From RGIG4103 sp045644605 (lineage in GTDB: Bacteria; Bacillota; Clostridia; RUG12999): a DNA stretch of 43,107 nt. Location of the stretch: the NCBI GenBank assembly GCA_045644605.1, contig JAZRHB010000021.1, positions 1 to 43,107 on the forward strand, written 5' to 3'. This document shows positions 14,906 through 22,321 of the stretch, one piece after another (the stretch's first letter is position 1; each line of letters starts with the position of its first letter). The translations under genes and the position numbers were made by a program. The notes under the pieces are model-generated. The model made no database searches. It was not told where the DNA came from and saw nothing but the letters and a program-made list of their open reading frames with translations.

Positions 14906-16066
14906 TTGAATGTTAAAAAGATATTATCCGATTATCTGGACTCAATTAAAGGGTCCATTGTAAATATAGGGAAAGAGAAAATCGGGAAAGCGCTTTTTGG
15001 GGGCGTGCGGGAAGCAGCTGTACCAAACAGCGGAGTTTTGAAAAAGCTTGCCGCAAATATGGTGAAAGCTATTGATGCAAAACATAAAGCGGGAGTTATC
15101 AGCGAGCAGGAATACTATAAAAAACTTGAAAATATACGTGATAAATATTTGAATAAGGGCAGTGTTGAATGGTGGAAATATACTGCAAAGATTGGTGAAT
15201 ACGAAAGTAAAGTGCTGGAGGAAAATGCCGAGGCGGTGGCTATTGCATATGAAGAGATGGCTGGCAGCGCGATGGAGAATGTAAGTAATCTGGCAGAGGA
15301 AGCAGAAAAAACGTTTGAAAATATTCTCAAACAGAAAGAAGAATTTTCGGAAAAGCTGTCCGATTACGGCGGACTTTATTCCAAAGGTACGGTTACGATT
15401 AAAAATGCCGGACCGGGAATGCAGCTTATTGATGGTTCGTGGATTGACCAGAAAGATATTGTTTTTGATTATGTGAAGTTTGCTGATTTTGAAAAACAGG
15501 TGAAGGTGCTTGAAGAGTATAAGGACGCACTACTTGGTATCAAAGAACGCGGAAATGTGCCATACGAGATATTTGATTCCATAAGAGAGCTTTCTGTTGA
15601 GGATGGTCTTGATGTTGCAAAGGCTCTTCTCAAAATGCCGGAGGGAGAGTTTAAGAAATATGTTGACGGATATCTGACTAAAAAACGGCTTGAAAGCGAA
15701 ATTACAAATGAAATTTTTAATAAAGATATCGAAAATGCAAAAACATATTATACAGAAACTACGAATGACCTTCTGGAAGAACTTTCAAAATCTTTTGAAA
15801 AAGTGCCCGAAAGTTTTGCTCTCGGAGGAATAGATTCTGCAAAAGCCTTTGGTGAGGGGTTTATGCAGAGTATCGACGGCATTATTGATGCCATCAAGAT
15901 TGAATTTGCAGAAAAATTAGGGGAAATAAGCGGACAGATATCAGTAGGATACGGCAACCCGAATGTATATAATTCGAACTATAATTTTTACGGAAGCGGG
16001 CAAACCGTAAGTCAACAGCTTGAACAGGCAAGAATTGCCGATACAGTGAACAGGTTAAGGGGGTAA
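14906..16066 (+). CDS. Tape-measure protein, unusually short
   Basis: A protein of about 386 residues. Its C-terminus has the motif run FALGGIDSAKAFGEGF, FAEKLGEISGQI and YNSNYNFYGSGQTVSQQLEQA, which is how clostridial siphophage tape-measure proteins end. The rest is helical and charged with coiled-coil segments (residues ~55-165). Tape measures set tail length and are normally 600-2000 residues with hydrophobic segments; this one has neither, predicting a very short tail. The start is unclear: the good GGAGGCG at 14881-14887 is too far from the TTG at 14906, and the optimally spaced in-frame codon is ATA at 14894 (then ATT at 14900), so an ATG may have been lost or a rare start is used. Confidence 0.8.
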   Translation: MNVKKILSDYLDSIKGSIVNIGKEKIGKALFGGVREAAVPNSGVLKKLAANMVKAIDAKHKAGVISEQEYYKKLENIRDKYLNKGSVEWWKYTAKIGEYESKVLEENAEAVAIAYEEMAGSAMENVSNLAEEAEKTFENILKQKEEFSEKLSDYGGLYSKGTVTIKNAGPGMQLIDGSWIDQKDIVFDYVKFADFEKQVKVLEEYKDALLGIKERGNVPYEIFDSIRELSVEDGLDVAKALLKMPEGEFKKYVDGYLTKKRLESEITNEIFNKDIENAKTYYTETTNDLLEELSKSFEKVPESFALGGIDSAKAFGEGFMQSIDGIIDAIKIEFAEKLGEISGQISVGYGNPNVYNSNYNFYGSGQTVSQQLEQARIADTVNRLRG

Positions 16067-16073
16067 TCGTGGA

Positions 16074-16919
16074 ATGTATATGTATTATAAAAATGATGCC
16101 GGAAAAATAGATTTCCGGTTTGGTGGGGATTACCCTGTAAGAGTTACGGATATTGACGGGCTGTATCCCCTTGAAAGGACGTTCAATACAGTAGCTTATG
16201 CCGATATTGACGGAGTTGACAGTGTATCTTCTTCTGTAGGGGGAAGAACGGTTACTGTTGGCGGAGATATAAAAATTTCAAACAAACAGTTTTTACGGGA
16301 TATTCTTAAGGTGCTTGACAAACCCGGGGAATTGTATATGGATTTCGGTGAGAAAAAACGAAAGCTTGTTTGCCACAATGCACATTTTACGCCGGGTGAA
16401 CGTAACAGCAAATATATGAGATTTGTTATTGTCTTTTCTTCCGATATGCCGTATTTTTACGGATTTGATGAGGAGACGGAATATATAAGAAAAAGGCAGA
16501 ATACAATAGGTTCAAACTTTATACTGCCGTGTGTTTTTACATCGAGCAACTCGGAAAGTGATATTATTGTAAATGGTGATGCCGAAAGCGAACCGGTTTT
16601 TGAAATAAAATGTATAAAAGAAACTACAATGCCGCCGGAAGAAGCCGGAATTACTGTGCTTAACGAAACAACCGGAGAAAGTATTAAGCTTTGTGTATAT
16701 CTTGTGCAGGATGAAGTTATTGAAATTGATGTTGAAAACAGAAAAATCACAAGCAGTGTGCGTGGGAATATGCTTAACTATATTTCCGAAGATACGTTCT
16801 TGCACAGATTCAAACTTATGCAGGGGGCAAATCATATAAAAGCTATCACTGATAATACAAATGAACAGATAAATGTTCTGTGCAGATACAGATGCCGGTA
16901 TATTGAGGGGGTTTATTGA
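16074..16919 (+). CDS. Distal tail protein (Dit-like)
   Basis: A 281-residue protein. The N-terminal half has the siphophage Dit pattern: TDIDGLYPLERTFNT, VGGRTVTVGGDIKIS (a ring-forming beta domain), and a hydrophobic PYFYGFDEE near residue 125 where Dit proteins change domain. The C-terminal half is a beta-sandwich (galectin-like in known Dit proteins). Dit forms the hub between tube and baseplate. Position directly after the tape measure is as expected. The GGGGG before the ATG is about 11 bases away, slightly long. Confidence 0.82.
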   Translation: MYMYYKNDAGKIDFRFGGDYPVRVTDIDGLYPLERTFNTVAYADIDGVDSVSSSVGGRTVTVGGDIKISNKQFLRDILKVLDKPGELYMDFGEKKRKLVCHNAHFTPGERNSKYMRFVIVFSSDMPYFYGFDEETEYIRKRQNTIGSNFILPCVFTSSNSESDIIVNGDAESEPVFEIKCIKETTMPPEEAGITVLNETTGESIKLCVYLVQDEVIEIDVENRKITSSVRGNMLNYISEDTFLHRFKLMQGANHIKAITDNTNEQINVLCRYRCRYIEGVY

Positions 16920-17920
16920 TGGAAGATATAAGATTATACGATTTTGATTTTAATCTTCTGTGTATTGAAAACCGTATAATATCAAGCAACTGGCATCTGA
17001 AAAACAATGATATAGGAAGCTTTGAAATGCATTTTACACCGGATAGTGAGGTTTGTGAAACTATTCAGGAAAGCTTTGACATAAAAAACAACAAGCTTAT
17101 TGTTGTTGTGCAAGGGAACAAACAGGGTATTCTGACGGGGTTTCGCGTTAAAGATGAGATTGCTATTTATGGTAAGACATGCAATTTTTTGCTTTCAAAA
17201 AGATTGGTGCCGAAATTTACCACCAATGGTCTTGATATAAAAAAAGATGTGGAAAGCATTTCGCGGTATTGCGTGGAAAATGCGTTTTCTGATGTGGAGA
17301 ATTTTGTGATTGGTGATGCTCGGGGCTTTGACGAAATATATGTGGATGATAAGCATTTCTGGAGAAATGTATATAATCCGGCAAGCGAAGTTGTGCACGA
17401 CCTTATGGATATCGGTGGCGGCGGTCATTTTGTTTTATTTGATATAAAGAATAAAAAATGGGTTTTTAATACAACAAAAAACACGGTCAATCCAATGATT
17501 ATTTCTGTGCAGATGAAAAATGCGTATGGTATTGAGAATACAAAAATGATTGGTGATTACTGCAGCTGCGGATGGTATGAGATGCAGCAGAAAATGGAAG
17601 ATGGTGTGCGCCCGGATTCCGTATGGACTTATATAGAAAAAGATGAAAAAACCGGAATTTACAGGTGGGAAGGAAAACTTGACGGATTATACGAAAGCGA
17701 GGCAATATCAGACCTTGAAAATAAAAAAATTACTGATGATACAGAGCTTTCTCTTCGTAAAATATATTTTGAAAAAGATTTTCAGCTTGGAGATATTATC
17801 ACGCTTCAGTATAAGTTTGGAAGATATGAAAAAACAGTACAAAAAATTATAGACGGAGTATATCTTACATTTGAAAACAATAACATATCGGAAAAACCGG
17901 TTTTTAAGGAGGTTAAATAA
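16919..17920 (+). CDS. Tail hub protein, Gp37-like (Tal position)
   Basis: A 333-residue protein resembling the Siphovirus ReqiPepy6 Gp37-like family: RLYDFDFNLLCIENRIISSNWHL at the N-terminus, FCL-type SFEMHF strand, GKTCNFLLSKRLV near 95, HFWRNVYNPASEVVHDLMD near 140, and a C-terminal FQLGDIITLQYKFG. These proteins form the tail-tip hub just below Dit. No peptidase or lysozyme domain is fused, so unlike many Tal proteins it has no visible wall-degrading activity. A one-base overlap with the Dit stop codon suggests coupling; ATG 16919 is preferred over the TTG at 16916. Confidence 0.78.
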   Translation: MEDIRLYDFDFNLLCIENRIISSNWHLKNNDIGSFEMHFTPDSEVCETIQESFDIKNNKLIVVVQGNKQGILTGFRVKDEIAIYGKTCNFLLSKRLVPKFTTNGLDIKKDVESISRYCVENAFSDVENFVIGDARGFDEIYVDDKHFWRNVYNPASEVVHDLMDIGGGGHFVLFDIKNKKWVFNTTKNTVNPMIISVQMKNAYGIENTKMIGDYCSCGWYEMQQKMEDGVRPDSVWTYIEKDEKTGIYRWEGKLDGLYESEAISDLENKKITDDTELSLRKIYFEKDFQLGDIITLQYKFGRYEKTVQKIIDGVYLTFENNNISEKPVFKEVK

Positions 17921-18735
17921 TGGGATTTAGTGTTGATTTTATAGATAATAACTCCATTTCGGCAGAGTCACTTAATGAAATTCTTGCCGAGGTGGGAGAT
18001 GACAGTGTAAGCGCAAGCAGTGAATTTGTTAACGAAAGTTTGTTTTATACTGACAAGCTGAACTGCATAAGAAGCGAAATTGTGACGGGTGGAATACGCT
18101 CCGGCTGCGAGGCGGCTCTTTGTGAGACAGGTGTTATCATAGGTGAAGGCTTATGCTTTTTTGACAGCGGTATGAGAATGAAAATTGATGCAGAGGGAAT
18201 TTCACTTACTGTTTCGGCAGACAAAGAAAATTTTGTTTATTTATATGCATCAACAAATTTAAACATTGCCACTGCGGTAGTAACCACGGAGAAAAAAGAA
18301 GGAAACGAATATGTGCCGGTATGCAGGATTGATGCAGATGGAGTTCTTTATGATGAAAGAGTGTGGTGCTGTTCGAAAATTCCGATGATGAATTCGAGAT
18401 TTGTGCAAAAAGAGACATTTACACTTTCAAACAGCGCATCGGGGACGGTTCTTGTGAAACAGGTACCGCTTGTATGTAAAGCATATGCATACATAATCGT
18501 TATGGCTAAAGGAAGTATAGCTGTTTATTCGCGTGATACGGGGAAATATACATATATCATTACCACCGGGGTATACGGTGCGGATCGTAAGGTTGATATG
18601 GACTATTTTAAAATAGGATATGACAGCGGTAATAACTATTACGGAAACGTGCATTTTGAGGAAGCAAGCTCCTGTATTAACATATTTATCAGAGGAACAC
18701 AGTCTAAAAAAGAAGTTGAGATGATTGTGTTATAA
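17920..18735 (+). CDS. Putative baseplate / tail-tip protein, unknown family
   Basis: A 271-residue beta-rich protein (MGFSVDFIDNNSISAESLNEIL...) with no motif that I recognise. The middle (residues ~80-140, GLCFFDSGMRMKIDAEGISL, FVYLYASTNLNIATAVV) resembles carbohydrate-contacting or trimeric fibre shoulder segments in style only. AAGGAGG before the ATG and one-base overlap with the previous stop codon show it is translated within the tail operon. Position between hub and receptor-binding genes suggests a structural baseplate component. Confidence 0.6.
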   Translation: MGFSVDFIDNNSISAESLNEILAEVGDDSVSASSEFVNESLFYTDKLNCIRSEIVTGGIRSGCEAALCETGVIIGEGLCFFDSGMRMKIDAEGISLTVSADKENFVYLYASTNLNIATAVVTTEKKEGNEYVPVCRIDADGVLYDERVWCCSKIPMMNSRFVQKETFTLSNSASGTVLVKQVPLVCKAYAYIIVMAKGSIAVYSRDTGKYTYIITTGVYGADRKVDMDYFKIGYDSGNNYYGNVHFEEASSCINIFIRGTQSKKEVEMIVL

Positions 18736-18744
18736 GGAGGCAGT

Positions 18745-19245
18745 ATGATTGAGTATAGAATAAAAATAGATACAAAAAGTGAAAAAATTTATTACAGTGA
18801 TTTTATATTTACAACAGGAGACGTGCGTGCATATAAATTTGTATTTGATTTTGTGGATTGTGATACGGAAAACTGCAGTATTGGTGTAAAAGCAAAACGT
18901 GCGGACGGCACTGTTGTAATTGCAAAAAGCAGTGATTGCAAAAGCTTTGTACTGCCCGGAAACATGTACGCTGTAGCGGGAGAGGTTTTGTTTGAAATTG
19001 CTCTTTATGATGCGGCGGGCGGTTGCATCACAACCAAGGTTGTTGCGGCAACTGTGCGAAAAGGGTTTGGTGAAGAAGGACTTGCATCGGACGACAGATA
19101 TCCGGTGCTGACATCTATGATTAATGAAGTGAACGCACTTAAATTTTCTGTTATTGATGCTATTACGGAATTGGGCGATATTTCTGCCGCACTTGATGAA
19201 ATTATAGCTATGCAAAACAGTCTGATTGGCGGTGAGTCTGTATGA
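18745..19245 (+). CDS. Baseplate upper protein, BppU N-terminal-like
   Basis: A 166-residue protein. Residues 1-110 follow the BppU/DUF2479 N-terminal pattern: a strand FIFTTGDVRAYKFVFDF, then VKAKRADGTVVIAKSSD, LPGNMYAVAGEVLFEIALYD and ITTKVVAATVRKG. The C-terminal ~50 residues are helical (NEVNALKFSVIDAITELGDISAALDE) and probably trimerise. In lactococcal phages BppU links the tail tip to receptor-binding proteins. AAGGAGG precedes the ATG. The identification is by pattern and position. Confidence 0.65.
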   Translation: MIEYRIKIDTKSEKIYYSDFIFTTGDVRAYKFVFDFVDCDTENCSIGVKAKRADGTVVIAKSSDCKSFVLPGNMYAVAGEVLFEIALYDAAGGCITTKVVAATVRKGFGEEGLASDDRYPVLTSMINEVNALKFSVIDAITELGDISAALDEIIAMQNSLIGGESV

Positions 19246-20030
19246 GCATTGCAAATAAGCTGACGATGGTTGCTGATAATGAGAAAAAAGTATATGATGC
19301 AGGGCAAGGGGCAGGTTATATTGACGGCTTTAATGACGGTTCGGCAAACGGAAAAAAGCTTGGCAAAGAAGAAGGAAAAAAAGAACAATATAACTTGTTT
19401 TGGAACAAGTTTCAACGATGGGATGAGGCAACGCAAACAACAAAAAGAGAAGACTACAGACGTGCTTTTGCTTATTGGTATTTAGCTGATGAAATATTTA
19501 AACCAAAATATGATGTTGTTCCTGTTGGTGATGCATCTTATATGTTTTGGAATTTCAGAACATGGGCTGATTTAACTAACATTACAAATATGGACGGCAA
19601 AGTTATAAACTTTGATTTTTCGAAAGTAACAAAATTTGCTTATATGTTTGATAATTCGTTGATTAAAAATGCGGGGACTGTAGATTGTAGTTCAACTAAT
19701 TCTTTAGACAATGCTTTTTTTAACGCAACAAGCCTTAAAACTATAGAAAGGCTTATACTGCACGAGAGGATTACAAGTTATAGTTATTGTTTTGCCAACA
19801 CGTCACTACTACAGGACATAACGGTTGAAGGAACTATTGCCGGAACAGGTATATTTCTTTCTGCACATACAGGATTAACACACGATAGCTTGATGAGCTT
19901 TATTAATGCTTTAAAAGATTATTCAGATACTGCTACAACAAAAACTATAACATTTGGTGCAACGAATTTAGCTAAATTAACCGATAGCGAAAAAGCGATA
20001 GCGACACAGAAAGGATGGACACTGGCGTGA
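19242..20030 (+). CDS. Leucine-rich-repeat (BspA-like) tail protein, probable receptor-binding protein
   Basis: A 262-residue protein. The N-terminal ~60 residues are glycine- and lysine-rich (AGYIDGFNDGSANGKKLGKEEGKK) and likely attach it to the baseplate. Residues ~85-240 contain BspA/DUF285-style repeats (ADLTNITNMDGKVINFDFSKVTKFAYMFDNS, then LDNAFFNATSLKTIERL and YCFANTSLLQDITVEG). The C-terminus KLTDSEKAIATQKGWTLA is the usual cap of this repeat type. Such domains bind surfaces, so host recognition is inferred. Base composition from ~19400 on is more AT-rich than the neighbouring tail genes, which is common for exchanged receptor-binding modules. The ATG overlaps the previous stop by four bases. 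Confidence 0.75.
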   Translation: MSIANKLTMVADNEKKVYDAGQGAGYIDGFNDGSANGKKLGKEEGKKEQYNLFWNKFQRWDEATQTTKREDYRRAFAYWYLADEIFKPKYDVVPVGDASYMFWNFRTWADLTNITNMDGKVINFDFSKVTKFAYMFDNSLIKNAGTVDCSSTNSLDNAFFNATSLKTIERLILHERITSYSYCFANTSLLQDITVEGTIAGTGIFLSAHTGLTHDSLMSFINALKDYSDTATTKTITFGATNLAKLTDSEKAIATQKGWTLA

Positions 20031-20206
20031 TTGAAACGACAATTGAATTAAGAAAACTTACTGCTGCAGAGGGGATGACTTTAACAAATGGTGAAGAGTT
20101 TGGAAAAGAAATATTTCTTGGTAAAAATGACAGTGCTGATAACTGGTACGAAATAACAGATGAAGAAGCAGAAAACCTGCAGAAAGAGCAACCAATGGAG
20201 GAATAA
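20027..20206 (+). CDS. Small conserved phage protein following the tail fibre
   Basis: A 59-residue acidic protein (GTG start; IETTIELRKLTAAEGMTLTNGEEF...). The segments KLTAAEGMTLTNGE and LGKNDSADNWYEITDEE occur in small proteins found after tail-fibre genes in clostridial prophages; the function is unknown. GTG 20027 overlaps the previous stop codon in a GTGA arrangement; an in-frame ATG at 20015 is the alternative, but AAAGG lies too close to it. Confidence 0.65.
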   Translation: MIETTIELRKLTAAEGMTLTNGEEFGKEIFLGKNDSADNWYEITDEEAENLQKEQPMEE

Positions 20207-20207
20207 A

Positions 20208-20528
20208 ATGGAAGCTATAATAATGGCGGCAGGAATTCCATCTGCAATAACGGGGCTTCTTGTGTGGTGGGTAAAAAAGAAAATTGATAAGCAGGATGAA
20301 GAGCGTCAGGAACGCGAAAAAAATCAGGAACGGCTGATGATACTTATTATGCAGACGGGCAGGGCAACAAGTGTCCTGTCCGAAGCCACCGCCCGTGCGG
20401 TACAACGCATCCCCGATGCGCATTGCAATGGCGATATGAAAAAGGCACTTGATGATGCCAAACGAATTCAGACAGAAGAAAAGGATTTTCTTATAAACAA
20501 AGGGATTAAACATATTTTTGAGGAGTGA
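20208..20528 (+). CDS. Small membrane-anchored coiled-coil protein (lysis-associated, XhlA-like)
   Basis: A 106-residue protein with one N-terminal membrane helix (IIMAAGIPSAITGLLVWWV, residues 4-22) and a basic and acidic helical stretch after it (KKKIDKQDEERQEREKNQERL). This layout and its place before a holin gene suggest an accessory lysis protein, similar in style to XhlA, though I see no sequence signature. ATG 20208 is set by TGGAGGAATAAA; a longer in-frame extension upstream overlaps the previous gene and is rejected. The coding region contains two small GC hairpins near 20388-20420. Confidence 0.65.
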   Translation: MEAIIMAAGIPSAITGLLVWWVKKKIDKQDEERQEREKNQERLMILIMQTGRATSVLSEATARAVQRIPDAHCNGDMKKALDDAKRIQTEEKDFLINKGIKHIFEE

Positions 20529-20533
20529 TTGGG

Positions 20534-20716
20534 ATGATGTGGATAAAAGCAGCAGGTATAAGGGCGGTTAAAACAGTGGCGCAGACGGCTATTGCAACAA
20601 TAGGAACGGCGGCTGCAATGGGTGATGTGAACTGGATTATGGTAGGAAGTGCAGCAATTCTTGCAGGTATATTGTCACTTCTTACATCTGTGGCAGGGCT
20701 GCCGGAAGTGAAATGA
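20534..20716 (+). CDS. Phage holin (r1t-like)
   Basis: A 60-residue protein with two predicted membrane helices (about residues 14-32 and 36-55) and the r1t-type holin pattern WIKAAGIRAVKTVAQTAIATIG followed by GDVNWIMVGSAAILAGILSLL. It would permeabilise the membrane so that the downstream amidase can reach the wall. AGGAG at 20521-20525 favours ATG 20534 over the GTG at 20525. Confidence 0.88.
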   Translation: MMWIKAAGIRAVKTVAQTAIATIGTAAAMGDVNWIMVGSAAILAGILSLLTSVAGLPEVK

Positions 20717-20717
20717 T

Positions 20718-21404
20718 ATGGATATAATTAAAGATTTTGTTCCGGCACATAAATACGGGCTGAAATGTCCGTATTCTATGGTGCCGGAATTTTTTGTAAT
20801 ACATAACACATCGGGAGATGCAAGCGCAAAAAACGAGATTGCATATATGAAGAATAATAACTTGCAGACAAGCTTTCATTTTGCTGTGGATGACGTTGGA
20901 GTTCGCCAGGGCATCCCGATTGACCGCAATGCATTCCATGCAGGCGACGGTATGAAAGGTAAGGGTAACCGCAAGGGGATTGGCGTTGAGATATGCTATT
21001 CCAAATCAGGCGGCGAGAGGTTTGAAAAAGCGGAGGAAAAAGCGGCGGAATTTGTGGCGGAAAAGCTGATAGAATTCAGATGGGGAATTGATAAAGTAAA
21101 AAAGCATCAGGATTTTTCGGGTAAATACTGTCCGCACCGCACACTTGACTTTGGCTGGGAAAGATTTTTGAAAAAGGTGGAATTATATATGGATTTACTT
21201 AAAAGGGTTGAAGCTCTTGAAAAAAAGACGGATAAATTTATCTATGCGTGGGTGGATGATAATATGCCGGACTGGGCAAAGCCTACGGTAACAAAGCTTA
21301 TGAATAAAGGGATTCTGAAAGGCGACGAAGAAGGCAAACTGAACCTTGATGAAACAATGCTACGTATGCTTGTTATAAATGACAGGGCGGGATTGTATGA
21401 TTAA
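20718..21404 (+). CDS. N-acetylmuramoyl-L-alanine amidase (endolysin)
   Basis: A 228-residue endolysin cleaving the amide between muramic acid and the stem peptide. The Amidase_2/PGRP fold has zinc-ligand His29 in FVIHNTSG, FHFAVDDVGVRQGIPIDRNAFHAG (residues ~54-77), GIGVEICYS, and KHQDFSGKYCPHRT with further metal ligands near 135-145. The C-terminal ~50 residues (WVDDNMPDWAKPTVTKLMNKGILKG) look like a single SLH-type wall-binding repeat. There is no signal peptide, as expected for holin-dependent release. Confidence 0.92.
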   Translation: MDIIKDFVPAHKYGLKCPYSMVPEFFVIHNTSGDASAKNEIAYMKNNNLQTSFHFAVDDVGVRQGIPIDRNAFHAGDGMKGKGNRKGIGVEICYSKSGGERFEKAEEKAAEFVAEKLIEFRWGIDKVKKHQDFSGKYCPHRTLDFGWERFLKKVELYMDLLKRVEALEKKTDKFIYAWVDDNMPDWAKPTVTKLMNKGILKGDEEGKLNLDETMLRMLVINDRAGLYD

Positions 21405-21924
21405 AAATAAATATGTGTCCTTCAGCGACAAGTGGAAACACCGTGTGTCGGTTGTTGATATTAAAAGGTGCTTGCCTTGTAAAGAAAAGCATGGTAAAAT
21501 ATATGGTATAGAGGAGTTTGTTTTTGATGCTCCGCCCGACCATTTATTCTGCCGCTGCAGAATTGAAAAAATGCGAGCAGTGATTGCAGGAAATGCAACG
21601 GAAAAAGGGGTGGACGGAGCGGATTGGTATCTGAAATATTACGGAATATTGCCGTATTATTATATTTCATATGACTATGCCGAAAAAGCAGGGTGGCGAT
21701 CTGGAAAGCCAAACTTACATTTAAAATGTCCGGGAAAGATGATAACAAGAGGACGATATAGAAACGACAACGGACACTTACCCTTAAGCCCCGGACGAAT
21801 ATGGTATGAGGCGGATATTGACTATGAAAGCGGAAGGAGAAATTCAAAGCGCATAGTATATTCCAATGACGGGCTGATTTTTGTTACATATGATCATTAC
21901 CATACATTTGTTGAAATAAAATAG
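21397..21924 (+). CDS. MuF-motif / barnase-like RNase toxin
   Basis: A 175-residue protein. Residues 25-54 read CLPC ... PPDHLFCRC, the CxxC-(~23)-CRC signature at the C-terminal end of MuF-type minor head proteins. Residues ~74-175 are a barnase/RNase N1 domain: GADWYLKYYGILP, KAGWRSGKPNL, CPGKMITRGRYRN, GRIWYEADIDYESG, RRNSKRIVYSNDG, DHYHTF. The barnase catalytic set aligns as Glu138, Arg148, Arg152 and His167, all present. There is no signal peptide. MuF-toxin fusions in temperate phages are described; here only a minimal MuF tail remains and the gene lies after the endolysin rather than after the portal. ATG 21397 overlaps the amidase gene by 8 bases; ATG 21379 is the alternative. A barstar homologue follows after 11 bases. 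Confidence 0.92.
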   Translation: MIKNKYVSFSDKWKHRVSVVDIKRCLPCKEKHGKIYGIEEFVFDAPPDHLFCRCRIEKMRAVIAGNATEKGVDGADWYLKYYGILPYYYISYDYAEKAGWRSGKPNLHLKCPGKMITRGRYRNDNGHLPLSPGRIWYEADIDYESGRRNSKRIVYSNDGLIFVTYDHYHTFVEIK

Positions 21925-21935
21925 GGGGTAGCAAC

Positions 21936-22259
21936 GTGAAAGAACATGATGAAAGCTATTATGAGTTTAAAGAAATAAAGGAAAATCCTATAATAATTGA
22001 TTTTTCTTCGTGTAGACCGGAGGAAATACATACAATGCTGAAAGAAAAATTCGGATTTCCGGAATATTACGGGGAAAACTTAAGTGCATTGTGGGATTGC
22101 CTTGATGGACTATTTTACGGTGAAGGAGAATATAAGGTGAAGATATACGGATACAATTCTCTTGATGAAGATGTTAAGGAATATTGCGGGAAAATACTAA
22201 AAATATTTGATGATGTACACAAACGAACACCAAACATAACCTTTGAAATTATTTCGTAA
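21936..22259 (+). CDS. Barstar-family immunity protein
   Basis: A 107-residue protein that should bind and block the preceding barnase-like RNase. The barstar core is visible: IIIDFSSCRPEEIHTMLKEKFGFPEYYGENLSALWDCLDGL and a C-terminal KILKIFDDVHKRTPNITFEII. The helix that plugs the RNase active site keeps the tyrosines and WD (barstar Tyr29 and Asp39), but the position of barstar Asp35 is Ser and that of Glu76 is probably Gly. GTG start, with GGGGG eight bases upstream. The gene ends two bases before the htpG promoter and no terminator is seen in between. Confidence 0.93.
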   Translation: MKEHDESYYEFKEIKENPIIIDFSSCRPEEIHTMLKEKFGFPEYYGENLSALWDCLDGLFYGEGEYKVKIYGYNSLDEDVKEYCGKILKIFDDVHKRTPNITFEIIS

Positions 22260-22261
22260 TC

Positions 22262-22290
22262 TTGACAATATTTCCCCAAAGTAGTAAAAT
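22262..22290 (+). promoter_or_regulatory. Sigma-A promoter of htpG
   Basis: TTGACA at 22262-22267 and TAAAAT at 22285-22290, 17 bp apart. It begins two bases after the barstar stop codon. No CIRCE element is present. Confidence 0.8.
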
Positions 22291-22321
22291 ATATTTATAT
22301 TTTTTATTGGAGGCAAAGACT

